A model generated the notes under the pieces. It had not been told where the DNA came from, ran no database searches, and saw only the letters and a program-made list of their open reading frames with translations. Of a DNA stretch of 64,000 nucleotides, positions 15,368 to 24,535 are shown piece by piece. The position numbers and the translations under genes are program-made. Position 1 is the first letter of the stretch. Each line of letters begins with the position of its first letter. Origin of the DNA: WRDS01 sp964492775 (lineage in GTDB: Bacteria > Actinomycetota > Coriobacteriia > Anaerosomatales > PHET01); assembly GCA_964492775.1 (NCBI GenBank), contig CAZBLH010000002.1, positions 62,001 to 126,000 on the forward strand, given 5' to 3'.

Positions 15368-17884
15368 TTGAAGCTTGTAGTCACCGAGAAGAACATCGCC
15401 GCCAAGAAGCTTGCCGAGATGCTCGCTGTCGGCAAGTCGAAGGCAGACAAGGTCTACTCGACCGCGGTCTACCGCTTCCGGCGCGATGGCGAGGACTGGG
15501 TGTCCATCGGTCTGAAGGGCCACATCCTGGGCGTTGAGTTCCCCACCAAGCTCCGGTTCGATGCCGAACGAGGCGCGTGGAAGGCCGTCTGGGAAGAGGG
15601 CCCTGAGACCGCTGCCAAGATTCCGGGTCTGCCAACACCGCCGTGGGAAGAGCGGCGTAAGCCCTATCTCAAAGATGGCATCGATCTCAAGTCCTGGAAG
15701 CTTGATGCGCTTCCTTATCTAGTGTGGGCGCCTGTGGGCAAAGCCCCGGCGGAGCGGGAGATCATCCGCTCGCTGAAGAAGCTCGCGAAAGAGGCGGACG
15801 AGATCATCATCGCGACCGACTTCGACCGGGAAGGCGAGCTTATCGGCAGCGATGCCCGCGGGCTGGTTCGGGCGGTCAACAAGCAGGCACCGGTGTACCG
15901 AGCACGGTTCTCGGCGATCACCAAAGATGAGCTGGAGCGCGCCTTTGCTGACCTTTCCGAGGTTGACGACTGCCTGGCCCAAGCGGGAGAGTCCCGCCAG
16001 GACATCGATCTGATCTGGGGCGCGGTGCTTACCCGTTATCTGACGATGGCCAAGTTCTCCGGGTACGGCAACGTGCGCTCGGCGGGTCGCGTGCAGACCC
16101 CGACGCTCGCCCTCGTCGTCGAGCGTGAGCTCGAGCGTGAAGCCTTCGTGCCCGAGACGTACTGGCAGGTGCGCGCCCGCTTCGCCGAGCCTGGCGAGGG
16201 CACCGAGTTCTCGGCGGGACACGCCACCGACCGGTTCAAGAACGCCGCGGAGGCCGAGGCCGTGATGGCCGCCGTGGAGGGCAAGAACGACGGGCGTGTC
16301 ACAGCGGTCGAGCGCAAGAAGCGCAAGGTCGCCCCGCCCACACCTTTCAACACTACCGAGCTCCAGGCCGCCGCGTCCCGCGAAGGGCTCTCGCCCGCAA
16401 GAACGATGCGCATCGCCGAGACGCTCTATATGAACGGTCTCATCAGCTACCCGCGTGTCGACAACACCGTCTACCCGCCTTCGCTGGACCTCCAGGGTAT
16501 CCTGGGCTCACTGTCGGAGGTTGCCGCCTATCGTGACTACGCGAAGCGCCTGCTGGCCGCTCCAGGTGGATTGAAGCCCACGCGCGGCAAGAAGGAAACG
16601 ACCGACCACCCGCCGATCCACCCGACGGCAGCAGCCAACCTCGACAAGCTCAAGCCCGAGGAGGCGAAGCTCTACAACCTCGTCGCTCGGCGTTTCATGG
16701 CAACGCTTTCCGGTCCCGCGACCATCGAGGGCACCAAGGTGACAATCGAGGTGGGCGGAGAGCCGTTCGTTGCGCGCGGAGACGTGCTAATGGACGCGGG
16801 CTTCCGCGAGATCTATCCGTACGGCCTCAAGAAGGACGAGCAGCTTCCTGCGCTCGCCGAGGGCGGCACCGTCGACTTTCTCGGCGCTGAGCTTGCCGAG
16901 AAGCAGACTGAGCCGCCCGCACGCTATGGCCAGGGCACACTTCTGCAGGAGATGGAGAAGCGCGGCCTCGGGACCAAGGCAACGCGCCACAGCATCATCG
17001 AGCGCCTGATCAACGTGGGCTACGTCGAGGAAGCTGAGACAGGACGCGCCCTCGTGCCGACTTGCCGCGGGCGCGCCGTCATAGAGGTCCTCACGAGCTA
17101 CGCGCCGCGCATCACGACGCCGGATATGACCGCCGAGCTCGAGAGTGAGATGGATGACATCGCCAATGGGCGGAGCGAGCGCGAAGACGTGGTGCGCCAC
17201 TCGCGCGACCTTCTCGGCAAGATCATGGACGAGCTGCTGCCCAAAACCGGTGATGTCGGTGAGATGCTGCGTGTCGCCACGGCCGAGGATGCGCGCGTGG
17301 GCAAGTGCCCGAAGTCAGGACACGACCTGTTGGTGAAGTCATCAGCGAAGACGCGCGGGCAGTTCGTAGGCTGTGCGGGGTGGCCTGATTGCGATGTCGT
17401 GTACCCGCTCCCGCAGGGCAAGATCGACGCCGTCGAAGAGCCCTGCCCCGAGTGCGGCACGCCGCAGATCCGGGTCACACAGTTCCGGAGCAAGCCGGTG
17501 GTGCGCTGCCTCGACCCCGAGTGCAAGACCAACTTCGAGGCCCAGGTCGACTTGGGCGAGTGCCCGACGTGTCGTGCGCAGGAGCGGCCGGGCGGCAGAC
17601 TGCTGTCCCAGCGGTCCAAGAACCTGAAGCGGTTCGCGCGTTGTACCAACTACGACGAGTGTGGCACGAGCTACCCGCTGCCGCAGCATGGGGAGCTTGC
17701 TGCCACCGGCGAGATATGCGACCCATGCGGCTCGCCGATGGTCATCGTGACCACGCGTCGGGGCCCGTGGAAGATCTGCATCGATCCGAAGTGTCCCGCC
17801 AAGGCCGAGCAGGCCGAGAAGAAGCCGGCCAAGAAGGCCGGGGGCACGCGGAAGCCGGCTGCGAAGCGCGCGAAGAAATCCTGA
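15368..17884 (+). CDS. topA: DNA topoisomerase I (type IA) with C-terminal zinc ribbons
   Basis: The TOPRIM domain is at the N-terminus (LVVTEKNIAAKKLAEML and later TDFDREGELIGSDARGLV). The strand-cleaving centre is in GLISYPRVDNT, with Tyr as the catalytic residue. Pieces such as GRVQTPTLALVVERE and PPIHPTAA also fit type IA enzymes. The wording at the active site (SYPRVD) and the tail of several CXXC zinc ribbons (CPECG, CPTC, CDPCG) are closer to the archaeal-type TopA than to E. coli TopA. The start is TTG 15368, nine bases after AGGAGG. The protein is 838 residues with a Lys/Ala-rich C-terminus. It relaxes negative supercoils. Confidence 0.92.
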   Translation: MKLVVTEKNIAAKKLAEMLAVGKSKADKVYSTAVYRFRRDGEDWVSIGLKGHILGVEFPTKLRFDAERGAWKAVWEEGPETAAKIPGLPTPPWEERRKPYLKDGIDLKSWKLDALPYLVWAPVGKAPAEREIIRSLKKLAKEADEIIIATDFDREGELIGSDARGLVRAVNKQAPVYRARFSAITKDELERAFADLSEVDDCLAQAGESRQDIDLIWGAVLTRYLTMAKFSGYGNVRSAGRVQTPTLALVVERELEREAFVPETYWQVRARFAEPGEGTEFSAGHATDRFKNAAEAEAVMAAVEGKNDGRVTAVERKKRKVAPPTPFNTTELQAAASREGLSPARTMRIAETLYMNGLISYPRVDNTVYPPSLDLQGILGSLSEVAAYRDYAKRLLAAPGGLKPTRGKKETTDHPPIHPTAAANLDKLKPEEAKLYNLVARRFMATLSGPATIEGTKVTIEVGGEPFVARGDVLMDAGFREIYPYGLKKDEQLPALAEGGTVDFLGAELAEKQTEPPARYGQGTLLQEMEKRGLGTKATRHSIIERLINVGYVEEAETGRALVPTCRGRAVIEVLTSYAPRITTPDMTAELESEMDDIANGRSEREDVVRHSRDLLGKIMDELLPKTGDVGEMLRVATAEDARVGKCPKSGHDLLVKSSAKTRGQFVGCAGWPDCDVVYPLPQGKIDAVEEPCPECGTPQIRVTQFRSKPVVRCLDPECKTNFEAQVDLGECPTCRAQERPGGRLLSQRSKNLKRFARCTNYDECGTSYPLPQHGELAATGEICDPCGSPMVIVTTRRGPWKICIDPKCPAKAEQAEKKPAKKAGGTRKPAAKRAKKS

Positions 17885-17987
17885 CCGACACCGCCGTCCC
17901 GGTCAGATTCCGCGGCAATGGGGCATCTAGTCTGCAGACCGCAGATTCGGTCTCGGGAGTGTCACCGCGACGGACTGGGGGTCAGCG

Positions 17988-18701
17988 ATGCGCATCGCTG
18001 TGATAGAGCACCGGCTATGCTCAACGACCGGTGAGGATGCTGCCGCATTGGCGGAGGCGGTCGTGTCCGCCGCTCGTGACGGTGCCGAGGTCGTCTTCCT
18101 GCCCGCCGTGTTCGATTCTCTTGACGCCGCGGCTCAGCGCGCGTTCTCCGATGGCGTTGCGGGTGTATCGGCGACGTGGCTGCTACCGAGGGTCGAGTCG
18201 CGAGCGCTCGGCCAGGCATTCTCGGCCATGCCGATCTTTGGCGCCGGTGAGAGGCTCGGGTCCGTCGCCCTTGTCCACGGCGACTCGTGTTTCGACTCGG
18301 GAGCGATCGCCGAGGTGGCTACATCCGAGCCCGCAGTGCTCGTGATGACACCGCTCAGTGAGAACGAACTGCAGGCCGAGGCGGTGCTCGAATTTGCGAT
18401 CGGGCTCTCGGAGTCCGTCGCGCCGCTTGTGGTGGTCGCCGAGCCGGTCGGTGGCGGCTTCGGCGAGCCAGGGCAGGGCGGCAGTGCGATCGTCCTTCTC
18501 GGCAAGGTGCTTGCCGAGGCGCTCGGGCCAGACGGGGGCGTGCTGTTTGCCGAGGTGCCGGAGCCGCTGCCTCGGCCGTCGCCGCCGGAGCCGCTGCCTG
18601 CCGTCCCGACGATACTCGCGCAGCGTGCTGCCACGCATGCAGGCCGCAAACTTGACATGGGCTATCTCGCGGACCTCTCCGATGGGGCAGCGTCGCAGTA
18701 G
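17988..18701 (+). CDS. Nitrilase-superfamily-like protein, probably degenerate
   Basis: Weak but readable resemblance to carbon-nitrogen hydrolases. MRIAVIEHRL opens like the family. VVFLPAVFDS sits where the catalytic Glu (LPE) should be and has Ala instead. GDSCFDSGAIAEVATSEPAVLVMTP aligns with the Cys-Tyr-Asp nucleophile region. The expected Lys is not evident. At 237 residues it is shorter than a full nitrilase (~270-300). It may be a non-catalytic or diverged member. It lies alone between topA and mdh. The product could also be called hypothetical, and the assignment is tentative. Confidence 0.55.
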   Translation: MRIAVIEHRLCSTTGEDAAALAEAVVSAARDGAEVVFLPAVFDSLDAAAQRAFSDGVAGVSATWLLPRVESRALGQAFSAMPIFGAGERLGSVALVHGDSCFDSGAIAEVATSEPAVLVMTPLSENELQAEAVLEFAIGLSESVAPLVVVAEPVGGGFGEPGQGGSAIVLLGKVLAEALGPDGGVLFAEVPEPLPRPSPPEPLPAVPTILAQRAATHAGRKLDMGYLADLSDGAASQ

Positions 18702-18732
18702 GCGTTTGTGCGCGGGTAGCGACCGTGGCGCG

Positions 18733-18741
18733 TGCTAGAAT
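18733..18741 (+). promoter_or_regulatory. Extended -10 promoter element of mdh
   Basis: TGC-TAGAAT, about 69 bp before the mdh start. The same extended -10 form occurs before thyX and, as TGC-TAATAT, before rpmE. Confidence 0.45.
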
Positions 18742-18809
18742 CGCGGTGAATCCGGCCGCCTCAGATGCCTGCGGCTTCCACCCGGGCACTTTCGTTTGAA
18801 GGGACACCC

Positions 18810-19745
18810 GTGACGTATCCGAAGGTGACCGTGGTCGGCGCTGGGCAGGTCGGCGCGACCGCGGCCGAACTCCTGCTCCTGCGCGATCTTGCCGACGTCG
18901 TGCTCATTGACGTTGCCGAGGGCCTGCCTCAAGGCAAGGCGCTCGACCTGATGCACATGCGGTCGATCGAGGACTTCGGTCCGCGCGTGACCGGCACGAA
19001 CGACTACGCGGACACGGCCGGCAGCGACGTCGTCGTCATCACCGCCGGTATTCCGCGGCGACCGGGGATGACCCGCGATGACCTGCTCGCCACCAACAGC
19101 GAGATCATGCGCTCGGTCATCACCCAAGCTGCAGCGGTTTCGCCGGACGCCGTCTTCATCTGCGTCACGAATCCGCTCGACATCATGACCTACCTCGCTC
19201 ACAAGGAGTCGGGCCTGCCCGCCGAGCGCGTCATCGGCATGGGCGGCGTCCTCGACTCGGCACGTTTCGCCTTCGCGATTGCCGAGAAGACCGGCGCGGG
19301 CATCTCGGAGATCGAGGCGCTTGCGATAGGCGCGCACGGTGATGCGATGGTGCCGATGCCGCGCTTCTCGACCGTGGCCGGGCGCGCGCTCGGCGAGATT
19401 CTCTCCGCCGATGATGTCGAGGCGCTCGTGCAGCGCACCATCTTCGGTGGCGCGGAGGTGGTCGGGCTGCTCAAGGCCGGCTCGGCGTTCTATGCGCCCG
19501 CGGCTTCGATCGTCGCGATGGTGCGCGCCGTGCTCGAGGACTCGGGCACCGTGCTCCCGAGCTGCGTGCTGCTGCGCGGTGAGTACGGCATCGAAGATGT
19601 GTACCTTTCGGTTCCGGCCAAGCTGGGCCGGGCCGGAGTGCTCGGCATCGACGAGCTGCCGCTCAATGATGCCGAGCGGCATGCGCTGCAGCTCTCCGCG
19701 GCAACCGTCGCCAACTCACTCGATGCCCTAGGGTTGCGAGGCTAG
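18810..19745 (+). CDS. mdh: Malate dehydrogenase (NAD-dependent, LDH-like)
   Basis: The Rossmann motif GAGQVGATAA is followed by VVLIDVAEG, whose Asp favours NAD over NADP. The active loop RRPGMTR carries the substrate-binding arginines. The catalytic His is in GAHGDAMVPMPR, and the Arg after VTNPLD-type segments is in place. This is the LDH-like MalDH subgroup (311 residues). GTG 18810 is chosen over ATG 18765 because GAAGGGA lies at proper spacing and the family starts here. The fumarase alpha gene follows after one base, so malate, fumarate and oxaloacetate are interconverted by one operon. Confidence 0.95.
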   Translation: MTYPKVTVVGAGQVGATAAELLLLRDLADVVLIDVAEGLPQGKALDLMHMRSIEDFGPRVTGTNDYADTAGSDVVVITAGIPRRPGMTRDDLLATNSEIMRSVITQAAAVSPDAVFICVTNPLDIMTYLAHKESGLPAERVIGMGGVLDSARFAFAIAEKTGAGISEIEALAIGAHGDAMVPMPRFSTVAGRALGEILSADDVEALVQRTIFGGAEVVGLLKAGSAFYAPAASIVAMVRAVLEDSGTVLPSCVLLRGEYGIEDVYLSVPAKLGRAGVLGIDELPLNDAERHALQLSAATVANSLDALGLRG

Positions 19746-19746
19746 C

Positions 19747-20589
19747 GTGATCACCGCCGAGCGGATCGCCGAGGCGGTCTCCAGGCTCGTTCCAGAGGCC
19801 GCGTTCACCATGCGTGCGGATGTCGCACGCGCGCTCTCAGCGGCGGCTGAGTCGGAGCGCTCCGAGCGTGGGCGGGCGGTCCTCAGCCAGATGATCGAGA
19901 ACGAGCGGTTGGCCCGTGAGGGCCGGATACCGCTGTGCCAGGACACAGGCACCGTCTGGGTACGCATCGAGCTTGGCAGCGAGGAGACGCTTACCGGGAA
20001 CGTGCAGACCGAGGTCAACGCTGCGGTCGCCGAGGCGTACCGCTCGGCAGGCCTCAGGATGTCCGTTGTCTACGATGCCCTGCTGGAGCGCGTGAACACC
20101 GGCGACAACACGCCGGCGTTCATCGAGCTGGTCTGGCGGCCGGGTACCGGGGCGACCGTGAGCGTGATGCTCAAAGGCGGCGGCTCAGACAACGCGTCCC
20201 GAGTCGAGATGCTGCCCCCGAGCGCCGGCTATGCGGGCGTCAAGGAGTTCGTGCTCAAGACAGTCACGGAGCGGGCGACAGGAGCCTGCCCTCCGCTGCT
20301 TGTCGGCGTCGGCGTGGGCACGACCTTCGACAAGGTCGGGGCGCTTGCGAAGCGCGCGCTCCTGCGGGAGATCGGCACGATTCCCAAGGACGATCGCGTC
20401 GCAGAGTTGGAGGCGGAGCTGCTCGAGGCCGTCAACGCGACCGGAATCGGCCCTGCCGGGCTCGGTGGCGACACGACCGCGCTCGCGGTCCATCTTGCGA
20501 CGGCGCCGTGTCACATTGCCGCTCTCCCGGTCGCCGTGAACCTGGGATGCTGCGCCGTGCGGAGCGCCACCGTCGAGGTGGTCTCGTGA
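19747..20589 (+). CDS. fumA: Class I fumarate hydratase, alpha subunit
   Basis: A 280-residue member of the Fe-S hydro-lyase alpha family (FumA N-terminal half / TtdA). Signatures are PLCQDTGTVWV with a cluster Cys, KGGGSDNASRVEMLPP, and GACPPLLVGVGVGTTFDKVGALAKRALLR, plus a third Cys region at NLGCCAVR. These provide the three Cys ligands of an oxygen-sensitive [4Fe-4S] cluster. Two-subunit class I fumarases are typical of anaerobes. L(+)-tartrate dehydratase has the same layout but the mdh neighbour supports fumarase. The stop overlaps the beta-subunit start. Confidence 0.92.
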   Translation: MITAERIAEAVSRLVPEAAFTMRADVARALSAAAESERSERGRAVLSQMIENERLAREGRIPLCQDTGTVWVRIELGSEETLTGNVQTEVNAAVAEAYRSAGLRMSVVYDALLERVNTGDNTPAFIELVWRPGTGATVSVMLKGGGSDNASRVEMLPPSAGYAGVKEFVLKTVTERATGACPPLLVGVGVGTTFDKVGALAKRALLREIGTIPKDDRVAELEAELLEAVNATGIGPAGLGGDTTALAVHLATAPCHIAALPVAVNLGCCAVRSATVEVVS

Positions 20590-21167
20590 TGCCGCAGCGT
20601 GAACCGATTCGCATCGACATGCCGGCATCGCGCGAGCGGCTTGCGGAGTTGCGCGCTGGCGACGAAGTCCGGTTGTACGGCCCCGTCTACACGGCGCGCG
20701 ATGCGACACATGTGCGCTTGCTTGAAGAGCTGCGCACAGACGGTGTGCTGCCGTACGGGCTCATTGGTCAGACGCTCTTCTATGCGGGGCCGACGCCAGC
20801 GGTGGCGGGGCGCCACGGCGGCGCAGTCGGTCCGACGACCGCCAAACGCATGGACTTCGCCACACCGGAGCTCCTGGCGGCGGGTATCGTTGCGACCATC
20901 GGCAAGGGTACTCGCAGCGAAAAGGTACGTGAGGCGTGCCGGGCCACCGGCAGCGTGTACTTCGCTGCGGTGGGCGGTGCTGCTGCCCTGCTCGCGTCGC
21001 ACGTCGCATCGGCCGAGACGGTAGCCTATCCTGAGCTCGGCACAGAAGCGCTGGTGCGCATGGTGCTCGACGGATTCCCTGCGTGGGTCGCGATCGACTC
21101 GGCGGGTATTGACCTGTATGCAACCGCGCCTCGGCAATGGCGCGATACGTTAGCGAGTGTCGAGTGA
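20589..21167 (+). CDS. fumB: Class I fumarate hydratase, beta subunit
   Basis: It matches the fumarase C-terminal domain family (192 residues): GDEVRLYGPVYTARDATHVR, YAGPTPA, GPTTAKRMD and KGTRSEKVREAC are characteristic. GTG 20586 and ATG 20589 are adjacent candidate starts. GAGGTGG lies at better spacing for the ATG. It overlaps the alpha subunit by a few bases, implying coupled translation and a 1:1 complex. The last bases of this gene overlap the start of tmk. Confidence 0.92.
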   Translation: MPQREPIRIDMPASRERLAELRAGDEVRLYGPVYTARDATHVRLLEELRTDGVLPYGLIGQTLFYAGPTPAVAGRHGGAVGPTTAKRMDFATPELLAAGIVATIGKGTRSEKVREACRATGSVYFAAVGGAAALLASHVASAETVAYPELGTEALVRMVLDGFPAWVAIDSAGIDLYATAPRQWRDTLASVE

Positions 21168-21847
21168 CGTTCGAGGATCCACATTCTTCTGCGCGGCGCA
21201 CAGTACCCGGCCTCTTCATCACGTTCGAGGGCGGTGAGGGCTCTGGCAAGTCGACGCAGATACGCATGCTGGCGCAGCGGCTGCGCGAGGGTGGCCTGAC
21301 CGTGCGCACCGTTCGAGAGCCCGGCGGCACGGTGGTAGGAGAGGCTGTCCGAACGCTGCTTCTCGATCCCGAGCATGAGGGGCTCGACGCGCGCGCCGAA
21401 CTGCTCTTGTACGAAGCCTCGCGTGCCCAGCACGTGGCCCAGGTAATCGCGCCAGCGCTTGCTGCCGGAGAGATCGTACTCTGCGACCGGTACACAGACT
21501 CGTCGCTCGCGTATCAGGGCCATGGCCGTGGTCTGCCGGTGACCGAAGTCGCGACGCTCAACCAGATCGCCAGCGGCGGGCTGGCGCCAGAGCGCACGCT
21601 GCTCCTCGACATCGAGCCTGAGCTGGGCATCCAGCGAGCCACCGCCGTCGCTGTGGATCGCCTCGAACGTGAGAGCCTGGCGTTTCACGAGCGGGTGCGC
21701 GAGGGATTCCTCTCGGTCGCCCGTGCCGAGCCCGACCGCGTCCGCGTCATCGATGCTTCGGGCAGCGTCGCTGAGGTTGCCGAGCGGGTGCTTGAGGCCG
21801 TGAGCGACATGCCTGTGATCACCGCAGCGCTCGGACAGCAGGACTGA
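21164..21847 (+). CDS. tmk: Thymidylate kinase
   Basis: The P-loop is FEGGEGSGKST, followed by the DRx motif in LCDRYTDSSLAYQGHGRG, which binds dTMP, and DIEPELGIQRA. Length ~227 with a slightly extended N-terminus. GTG 21164 overlaps the fumB stop (GTGA). ATG 21137 would add nine residues and overlap fumB by 31 bases. The enzyme phosphorylates dTMP to dTDP. Together with thyX further downstream it provides dTTP. holB follows after one base, the usual tmk-holB arrangement. Confidence 0.95.
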   Translation: MTFEDPHSSARRTVPGLFITFEGGEGSGKSTQIRMLAQRLREGGLTVRTVREPGGTVVGEAVRTLLLDPEHEGLDARAELLLYEASRAQHVAQVIAPALAAGEIVLCDRYTDSSLAYQGHGRGLPVTEVATLNQIASGGLAPERTLLLDIEPELGIQRATAVAVDRLERESLAFHERVREGFLSVARAEPDRVRVIDASGSVAEVAERVLEAVSDMPVITAALGQQD

Positions 21848-21848
21848 G

Positions 21849-22970
21849 ATGCCGCGCTCGGTCTGGGACGATATCATTGGGCAGCCGCGCGTCGTGGGGT
21901 TCCTGCGCGGCGTCATCGAGACCGGCACGGTGTCGCACGCGTACCTGTTCGTCGGGATGCCGGGTGCCGGCAAGAAGACTACCGCCCGCTCCTTCGCCTG
22001 TGCGCTCTTCTGTGGTGATTGCTGCGGCACGTGTGGCGCATGCACGCGGGTGAAGCGTGGTACGCATCCTGACGTGCACATCATCGAACCCGAAGGCGCA
22101 GGCGGTTACGTCGCCGCGCAGGTGCGCGAGCTGGTTCGCGATGTGAATCTCGCGCCCATCGAAGGGCCACGCAAGGTCTACATCATCGAGTCGGCGGACA
22201 GCTTCAACGATGCGTCGGCAAACGCGCTCCTCAAGACGCTTGAAGAACCGCCGGCCGACGTCGTCTTCATCCTGCTCGCGCACGCTGTCGACCTGGTGCC
22301 GCCGACGATCGTCTCGCGTTGCCAGGTCGTGCGGTTCCGCAGGCTTGCGCCGTCCGCAGCGATCCGCGAGCTTGTCGCGATCTCCGGGGCGGGCGAGGAG
22401 GAGGCCGCTATCGCGCTCGCCGCGGCAGGTGGTGTGATCGTGCGGGCTCGTGATTTCCTCGCATCGCCAGGCCGCCGCGTCGCTCGGATGCGCATCCTGC
22501 GCGCGCTCGACGACTTGCCGACCGGCGACGACCTCGACGTGCTCACCGCAGCCAAGGAGCTGCTTGCCGCGGTCAAAGCGCCACTCGAGGAGGTGCGCAC
22601 CGCTCAAGCGAGTGAGCTTGCCGAGCGCGCCGAGTTTCTCGGCAAGGCTCAGGCGAAGGGGCTTGAGGAGCGCCACAAGCGTGAGCTGACCGCACGCGAG
22701 CGTGAGGGCATCGCAGAGATCTTGAACGTAGCCGAGAGCTGGCTGAGAGATTGCTTGACACTATCTCAAGGAGTCGAAGATCTTGCGATCAACACCGACG
22801 CTCTCGACGCAATGCAAGACATAGGGCGTATGATCACTCCTGCAGCGGCGACTCGTGCACTGCGAGCGGTCAACGTGGCTCGCCGCCGCATCTCGTATAA
22901 TGTGAGCCCCCAGCTGGCCATCGAGGCCATGCTTTTCGATATTCGAGAGGTTCTTAGATGCCCACGGTAG
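21849..22970 (+). CDS. holB: DNA polymerase III delta-prime subunit
   Basis: An AAA+ clamp-loader protein of 373 residues. Its Walker A is GMPGAGKKTTA, a zinc module contains CGDCCGTCGACTRV, and KVYIIESADSFNDASANALLKTLEEPP is the strongly conserved HolB/DnaX segment. The sensor SRC appears in TIVSRCQVVRF. HolB occupies the delta-prime position that opens the sliding clamp. The end overlaps ricT by 13 bases. Confidence 0.93.
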   Translation: MPRSVWDDIIGQPRVVGFLRGVIETGTVSHAYLFVGMPGAGKKTTARSFACALFCGDCCGTCGACTRVKRGTHPDVHIIEPEGAGGYVAAQVRELVRDVNLAPIEGPRKVYIIESADSFNDASANALLKTLEEPPADVVFILLAHAVDLVPPTIVSRCQVVRFRRLAPSAAIRELVAISGAGEEEAAIALAAAGGVIVRARDFLASPGRRVARMRILRALDDLPTGDDLDVLTAAKELLAAVKAPLEEVRTAQASELAERAEFLGKAQAKGLEERHKRELTAREREGIAEILNVAESWLRDCLTLSQGVEDLAINTDALDAMQDIGRMITPAAATRALRAVNVARRRISYNVSPQLAIEAMLFDIREVLRCPR

Positions 22971-24235
22971 TCGGAGTTCGGCTCCGCTTTTCAAAGACGT
23001 TGTGGTTCGATCCCGCAGGCACCGATCCCCAGGAAGGCGAGACAGTTCTCGTCGACACTGAGCGCGGCACCGAGGTCGGCACGGTAACCCAGCCACCTCA
23101 TGAGATCCCAGCCGAGCAGCTCGTTGCGCCGCTCAAGCCGATTCTGCGCATTGCGGACGAGGCCGACCTCGAGAAGCTTGCCGAGCTGCAGGAGCGGGAG
23201 AGGGAGGCGATGGCGGGCTTCCGTGAGCTGGTAGAGGCTCACGGGCTCGATATGAAGCCGGTCGATGTGGAGTACCTCATCGACGGCGACAAGGTCGTCT
23301 TCTACTTCTCGGCGGAGGAACGAATCGACTTCCGGAACCTCGTGCGCGAGCTGGCGGCGAGGTACCACGCGCGCATCGACATGCGCCAAGTCGGAGTACG
23401 CGACGAGGCTCGCGCGGTGGGCGGCGTCGGTCACTGCGGCCAGATGCTGTGCTGCGTTCGGCTCGGCAATGACTTCCAGCCGGTCTCGATCCGGATGGCG
23501 AAAGAACAAGACCTACCCCTGAACCCCTTGAAGATAAGCGGGCTTTGCGGCAGACTCATGTGCTGTCTTCGCTACGAGTACGATGCCTACAAGGACTACA
23601 AGTCCCGGGCGCCGCGACGCGGGGCGATGATCGAGACGCCCAACGGCGAGGGCAAGGTCACGGATCTTAACACTCCGAAGGAGACTGTGACCCTGCGGCT
23701 CCAAGATGGGAGCAACGTCACGGTGCCACTCGCCGAGATGACGTGTGCGAAGGGCTCGGGGTGTCCGTGCTCGGTGAGCGCGGAAGCGTTTGAAAAAGCC
23801 ACAGGACCGGCAACGACCGTGCTCACACTGCCCGACATCGATCTCGCTGGCGGGAAGAGCGCGAAATCCGCCGAGAAGGACACCACCACCGAGTCCAAGT
23901 CGGACACCGGGGGAGGCAGTCGCCGGAAGCGGCGTCGTGGCAAGAGGCCCGAGGGCGGAGAAGCGGCTCAGGGCGGGCAGGCGAAGGGCAAGCAGGGACA
24001 GGAGCCGAACGGCTCGGGTCCCGAGCAGCCCAAGCAGTCGCGCAACGCGGGCCCGAAGTCGCAGAAGGTACCCCGCCGGGGAGCCGGCGGAGCGGACGTC
24101 AGCAAGGCGTCCAGCGCGCCGAAGGGCGACGCGAACACAGGGGCCGGAGGCGCCGAGACTGGCGGCACGCGGACGCCGCGCAGGAGGCGGCGGCGCAGGC
24201 CGAGCTCTGGTGGCGACGCCCAAGCGTCGGAGTGA
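22958..24235 (+). CDS. ricT: PSP1-domain protein RicT (YaaT)
   Basis: The PSP1 domain is recognised by VVGVRLRFSKTLWFDP, HCGQMLCCVRL and GLCGRLMCCLRYEYDAY. The cysteine-rich segments, with CAKGSGCPC further on, are those that place [4Fe-4S] clusters in the Bacillus RicA/F/T complex, which assists RNase Y-dependent mRNA processing. Holding the gene downstream of tmk-holB is normal for the family. From about residue 280 the protein carries a ~145-residue Lys/Arg/Gly/Ser-rich low-complexity tail absent from B. subtilis RicT, possibly RNA-binding. GAGAGG inside holB is its RBS. RicA and RicF are not nearby. Confidence 0.9.
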   Translation: MPTVVGVRLRFSKTLWFDPAGTDPQEGETVLVDTERGTEVGTVTQPPHEIPAEQLVAPLKPILRIADEADLEKLAELQEREREAMAGFRELVEAHGLDMKPVDVEYLIDGDKVVFYFSAEERIDFRNLVRELAARYHARIDMRQVGVRDEARAVGGVGHCGQMLCCVRLGNDFQPVSIRMAKEQDLPLNPLKISGLCGRLMCCLRYEYDAYKDYKSRAPRRGAMIETPNGEGKVTDLNTPKETVTLRLQDGSNVTVPLAEMTCAKGSGCPCSVSAEAFEKATGPATTVLTLPDIDLAGGKSAKSAEKDTTTESKSDTGGGSRRKRRRGKRPEGGEAAQGGQAKGKQGQEPNGSGPEQPKQSRNAGPKSQKVPRRGAGGADVSKASSAPKGDANTGAGGAETGGTRTPRRRRRRRPSSGGDAQASE

Positions 24236-24282
24236 GCGTCAGACGTTCCAGACGTTGTAGTGTTTGACAGAGTGACCAACAG

Positions 24283-24358
24283 GCCGACGTAGCTCAGCTG
24301 GTAGAGCAGCGCACTCGTAATGCGCAGGCCAGGGGTTCGAGTCCCCTCGTCGGCTCCA
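24283..24358 (+). tRNA. tRNA-Thr (anticodon CGT)
   Basis: The acceptor stem GCCGACG/CGTCGGC, D-arm GCTC...GAGC, anticodon loop CTCGTAA with anticodon CGT at 24316-24318, and T-arm AGGGG-TTCGAGT-CCCCT all fit. CCA is encoded at 24356-24358. It reads ACG threonine codons. Confidence 0.97.
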
Positions 24359-24368
24359 CGAACGTATA

Positions 24369-24399
24369 CAGGGACTCAGCCGAGTCCCTGTTTTCTTTT
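24369..24399 (+). terminator. Intrinsic terminator of the tRNA
   Basis: CAGGGACTC, AGCC loop, GAGTCCCTG, then TTTTCTTTT: a perfect 9-bp stem with a T-run, 10 bases after the tRNA. Confidence 0.95.
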
Positions 24400-24535
24400 C
24401 CGCTTCCGCACATGTACCCGGGGCGCGAAAGCGGTACCCTTAACAGAGGTAAGGCTGTGTTTGCCGCTTACCGTGGAAACTCGGCCGTTCACCGAAGGGA
24501 TGCGCCGTTTAGCTGGTAGGTCCCGGGTCGCGGTG

